Shown: piece by piece, positions 4,924 through 6,167 of the stretch
Numbering within the stretch: position 1 is the first letter of the stretch
Layout: the number at the start of each line of letters is the position of its first letter
Assembly: GCA_016839245.1 (NCBI GenBank)
Contig: JAEOUN010000004.1
Coordinates: 1-6,167, forward strand
DNA from: Candidatus Thorarchaeota archaeon
GTDB lineage: Archaea; Asgardarchaeota; Thorarchaeia; Thorarchaeales; Thorarchaeaceae
Length of the DNA stretch: 6,167 nucleotides
Reading direction: 5' to 3'
Notes under the pieces: model-generated
Seen by the model: the letters and a program-made list of their open reading frames with translations, nothing else
Told to the model about the DNA's origin: nothing
Databases searched by the model: none
Made by a program: the position numbers and the translations under genes

Positions 4924-5526
4924 CTATTTCTTCGCTAGGTACGCCAGATTAGCTCTGTTAATCCATTCACCCTCATGTGTAAACTGCTCGACCCACTTAA
5001 GTTTCCAGACAATCTCAGTCCCATCAAAGAAGGTTTCTGGTTCTTCATCCTCAAAGAATGAATGTAAGGCTATGTGAACGAACTCATTGGGTGCAATCTC
5101 CTCACCACGCCCGTGCCTAGCATCATCAACAGAGAGGAAGTTTACAAAGATGTATCCTCCAGGTTTTAGAACCCGAATCATCTCCTTCATTGCCACAGCA
5201 GAATCCTTCTTCGATAGATGACATATTGTGTTGTAGGAGAAGACCGCGGTGAAGGATTCATCGGGAAAATCTAGGTTCCTCATGTCCCCCTCTTGTAGAG
5301 ATACATGAAGATTCTCTTCTTTGCAGAAGTCTTCAGCCATCTTCAGACGATCTCTGTCAATGTCAATTCCTACAGTGTCAAATCCATAATAGGAGAAAAG
5401 CGCCAGGGGAGGCCTTCCACCCCCTGCACCACAATCAAGACAGTGCTTCTCTTCTAGTTCATTTCTCACAAGATTCATGAAAGCGTGTGCCAGAGTTGGA
5501 AACGTATGACGTTCTAATAGACTCAA
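4924..5526 (-). CDS. Class I SAM-dependent methyltransferase
   Basis: The 200-residue protein has the Methyltransf_11-type Rossmann layout for transferring a methyl group from S-adenosylmethionine. Motif I is CLDCGAGGGR at 29-38 (DxGxGxG-like). The acidic ribose-binding residue is Asp55 in VGIDIDRDRL, Asp81 in EGDMRNLDF sits where the adenine contact is expected, and RVLKPGG lies near 118-124. The C-terminal third (HGRGEEIAPNEFVHIALHSFFEDEEPETFF) is acidic and probably shapes the substrate site; the substrate cannot be predicted. The start is TTG 5526: the upstream frame reaches a stop about 40 bases away with no ATG, GTG or other TTG, and AGGGTG-like bases precede it. Repeat copy C lies next to its stop codon, so read-through into the NifX-like gene is uncertain. 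Confidence 0.87.
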   Translation of the reverse strand: MSLLERHTFPTLAHAFMNLVRNELEEKHCLDCGAGGGRPPLALFSYYGFDTVGIDIDRDRLKMAEDFCKEENLHVSLQEGDMRNLDFPDESFTAVFSYNTICHLSKKDSAVAMKEMIRVLKPGGYIFVNFLSVDDARHGRGEEIAPNEFVHIALHSFFEDEEPETFFDGTEIVWKLKWVEQFTHEGEWINRANLAYLAKK

Positions 5527-5815
5527 ATACCTACACCCTTTGTCCGACTGCGGAAGGCCTCTTTCTCAGGGAATAAATAGCTAATCATGAAAGCAAGCTC
5601 TCCCAATTCTTTCTTGACTCGTAGATTGACCATTTGGAAGGAAAAGACCTGTGAACTTCAAATCGAGAGATGGGCATTCCCTCTCAACACTTCTTTTCAT
5701 AATAGATTAATTAATTGCTTCTATCTTAGCCTCACTTGTACTTCACTTCTCAGAACAAAAGGCAGAAAATACAATTCATCCATACCTAAGATGTATGCTG
5801 GTGGAGGCTAGGTTT
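5527..5815. other. Divergent intergenic region, 289 bp
   Basis: It lies between the minus-strand methyltransferase and the plus-strand membrane protein and should carry both promoters. A methyltransferase TATA-like box is at 5580-5571. An AT-rich stretch with TTAATTAATT (about 5706-5715) is the best candidate for the plus-strand gene. An open frame at 5587-5811 has no ribosome-binding site and a composition unlike a real protein, so it is not called. Confidence 0.45.
5571..5580 (-). promoter_or_regulatory. TATA-like box of the methyltransferase gene
   Basis: On the minus strand CTATTTATTC (5580-5571) lies about 45 bases before the TTG start. A start site about 26 bases downstream would leave a leader of roughly 20 bases, enough to hold the AGGGTG ribosome-binding site. 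The match to the archaeal TATA consensus is moderate. Confidence 0.35.
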
Positions 5816-6167
5816 GTGAATAAATCGTATTTTCTGAGCTTTTTGTTTGTTGTTTCGAGCTTAGTATTTCCATGTGCTGTTATGGAGTATAGTACATCAT
5901 TTGAGTATACTACACTATTCTTTACACACGTTCAAGTATGGATTTTCCCTTTTGGGACTTTAATTCAAGAATTCGGGACTGGTAATTATCCTATATTCAG
6001 CGAATTTGTTATGCTATTCTCTCAGAGCCATCTGATTATATTCAGTATAATAGAACTAGTGACAAGCGTGACGATTGGACTGATTCTTGCCACAATAGTA
6101 GTTACATTAGAAGAAAGCACAGACATCATTAATAGAATATATGTCTTCACGATTTTATTATTGTTAA
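5816..6167 (+). CDS. N-terminal part of a multi-pass membrane protein, cut by the right edge
   Basis: An open frame from GTG 5816 runs to the end of the window without a stop: 117 complete codons and one extra base. The start is supported by a strong ribosome-binding site, GGTGGAGG at 5800-5807, eight bases before GTG. The protein begins NKSYFLSFLFVVSSLVFP after the initiator, a hydrophobic segment that could be a signal anchor. Further hydrophobic stretches lie at about 35-50, 71-96 (HLIIFSIIELVTSVTIGLIL) and from about 107 to the edge. A short tandem duplication, EYSTSF/EYTTLF, occupies about residues 24-35. No family is recognised. It is divergent from the methyltransferase and probably has its own promoter. 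Confidence 0.65.
   Translation, partial: MNKSYFLSFLFVVSSLVFPCAVMEYSTSFEYTTLFFTHVQVWIFPFGTLIQEFGTGNYPIFSEFVMLFSQSHLIIFSIIELVTSVTIGLILATIVVTLEESTDIINRIYVFTILLLL

Noticed and set aside
5587..5811. Plus-strand 74-codon frame before the right-edge gene
   Set aside because: No ribosome-binding site, odd composition, and it overlaps the promoter and start region of the membrane-protein gene.

Overview
The window looks archaeal, though this is inferred from style and not proven. Ribosome-binding sites are GGAGG/GGTG-like. Upstream AT-rich boxes resemble archaeal TATA elements. One protein couples a NifX/NifB-type cofactor domain to a Gly/Met/Arg-rich tail of a kind common in archaea. Non-ATG starts are frequent: four TTG and one GTG among eight genes. 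The Nudix protein recalls eukaryotic NUDT22/NUDX9-type enzymes, which would suit an Asgard archaeon, but that is a weak hint. There is no rRNA, tRNA, CRISPR array or recognisable transposase.

Layout, left to right. Minus strand 36-1 is the start of a gene leaving the window. Minus 677-105 is a membrane-anchored phosphoribosyltransferase-fold protein. A 448-bp gap (678-1125) holds an inverted repeat, copy A of a repeat element and a leader hairpin. Plus 1126-2406 (426 aa, no recognised family) and plus 2422-2934 (four-helix membrane protein) form a tight pair. Minus 3761-2970 is a Nudix-fold hydrolase converging on the pair. A 420-bp gap holds repeat copy B. Minus 4784-4182 is the NifX-like protein with a promoter/operator region upstream. 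Repeat copy C lies next to the 3' end of a class I methyltransferase (minus 5526-4924). Plus 5816 to the right edge is the N-terminal part of a membrane protein.

The most unusual structure is a short repeat family. Its 17-base core ATCTTCGAACCTGAGTA occurs three times in the same orientation, each time between genes (932-948, 3838-3854, 4898-4914). Copies A and B are related over about 110 bp. In every copy the nearly invariant core sits in a potential loop closed by flanks that differ in sequence yet still pair, which suggests a structured RNA or a hairpin-forming DNA element. The copies separate the window into modules: the 426-aa/4-TM/Nudix block and the NifX gene.

The genes do not form one pathway that can be read from sequence. 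The pair 1126-2934 is the best candidate for an undescribed two-component system, a soluble protein plus a membrane partner. The anchored phosphoribosyltransferase with an altered PRPP motif and the Nudix protein with an altered Nudix box are both nucleotide-type proteins near it, but no functional link is shown.
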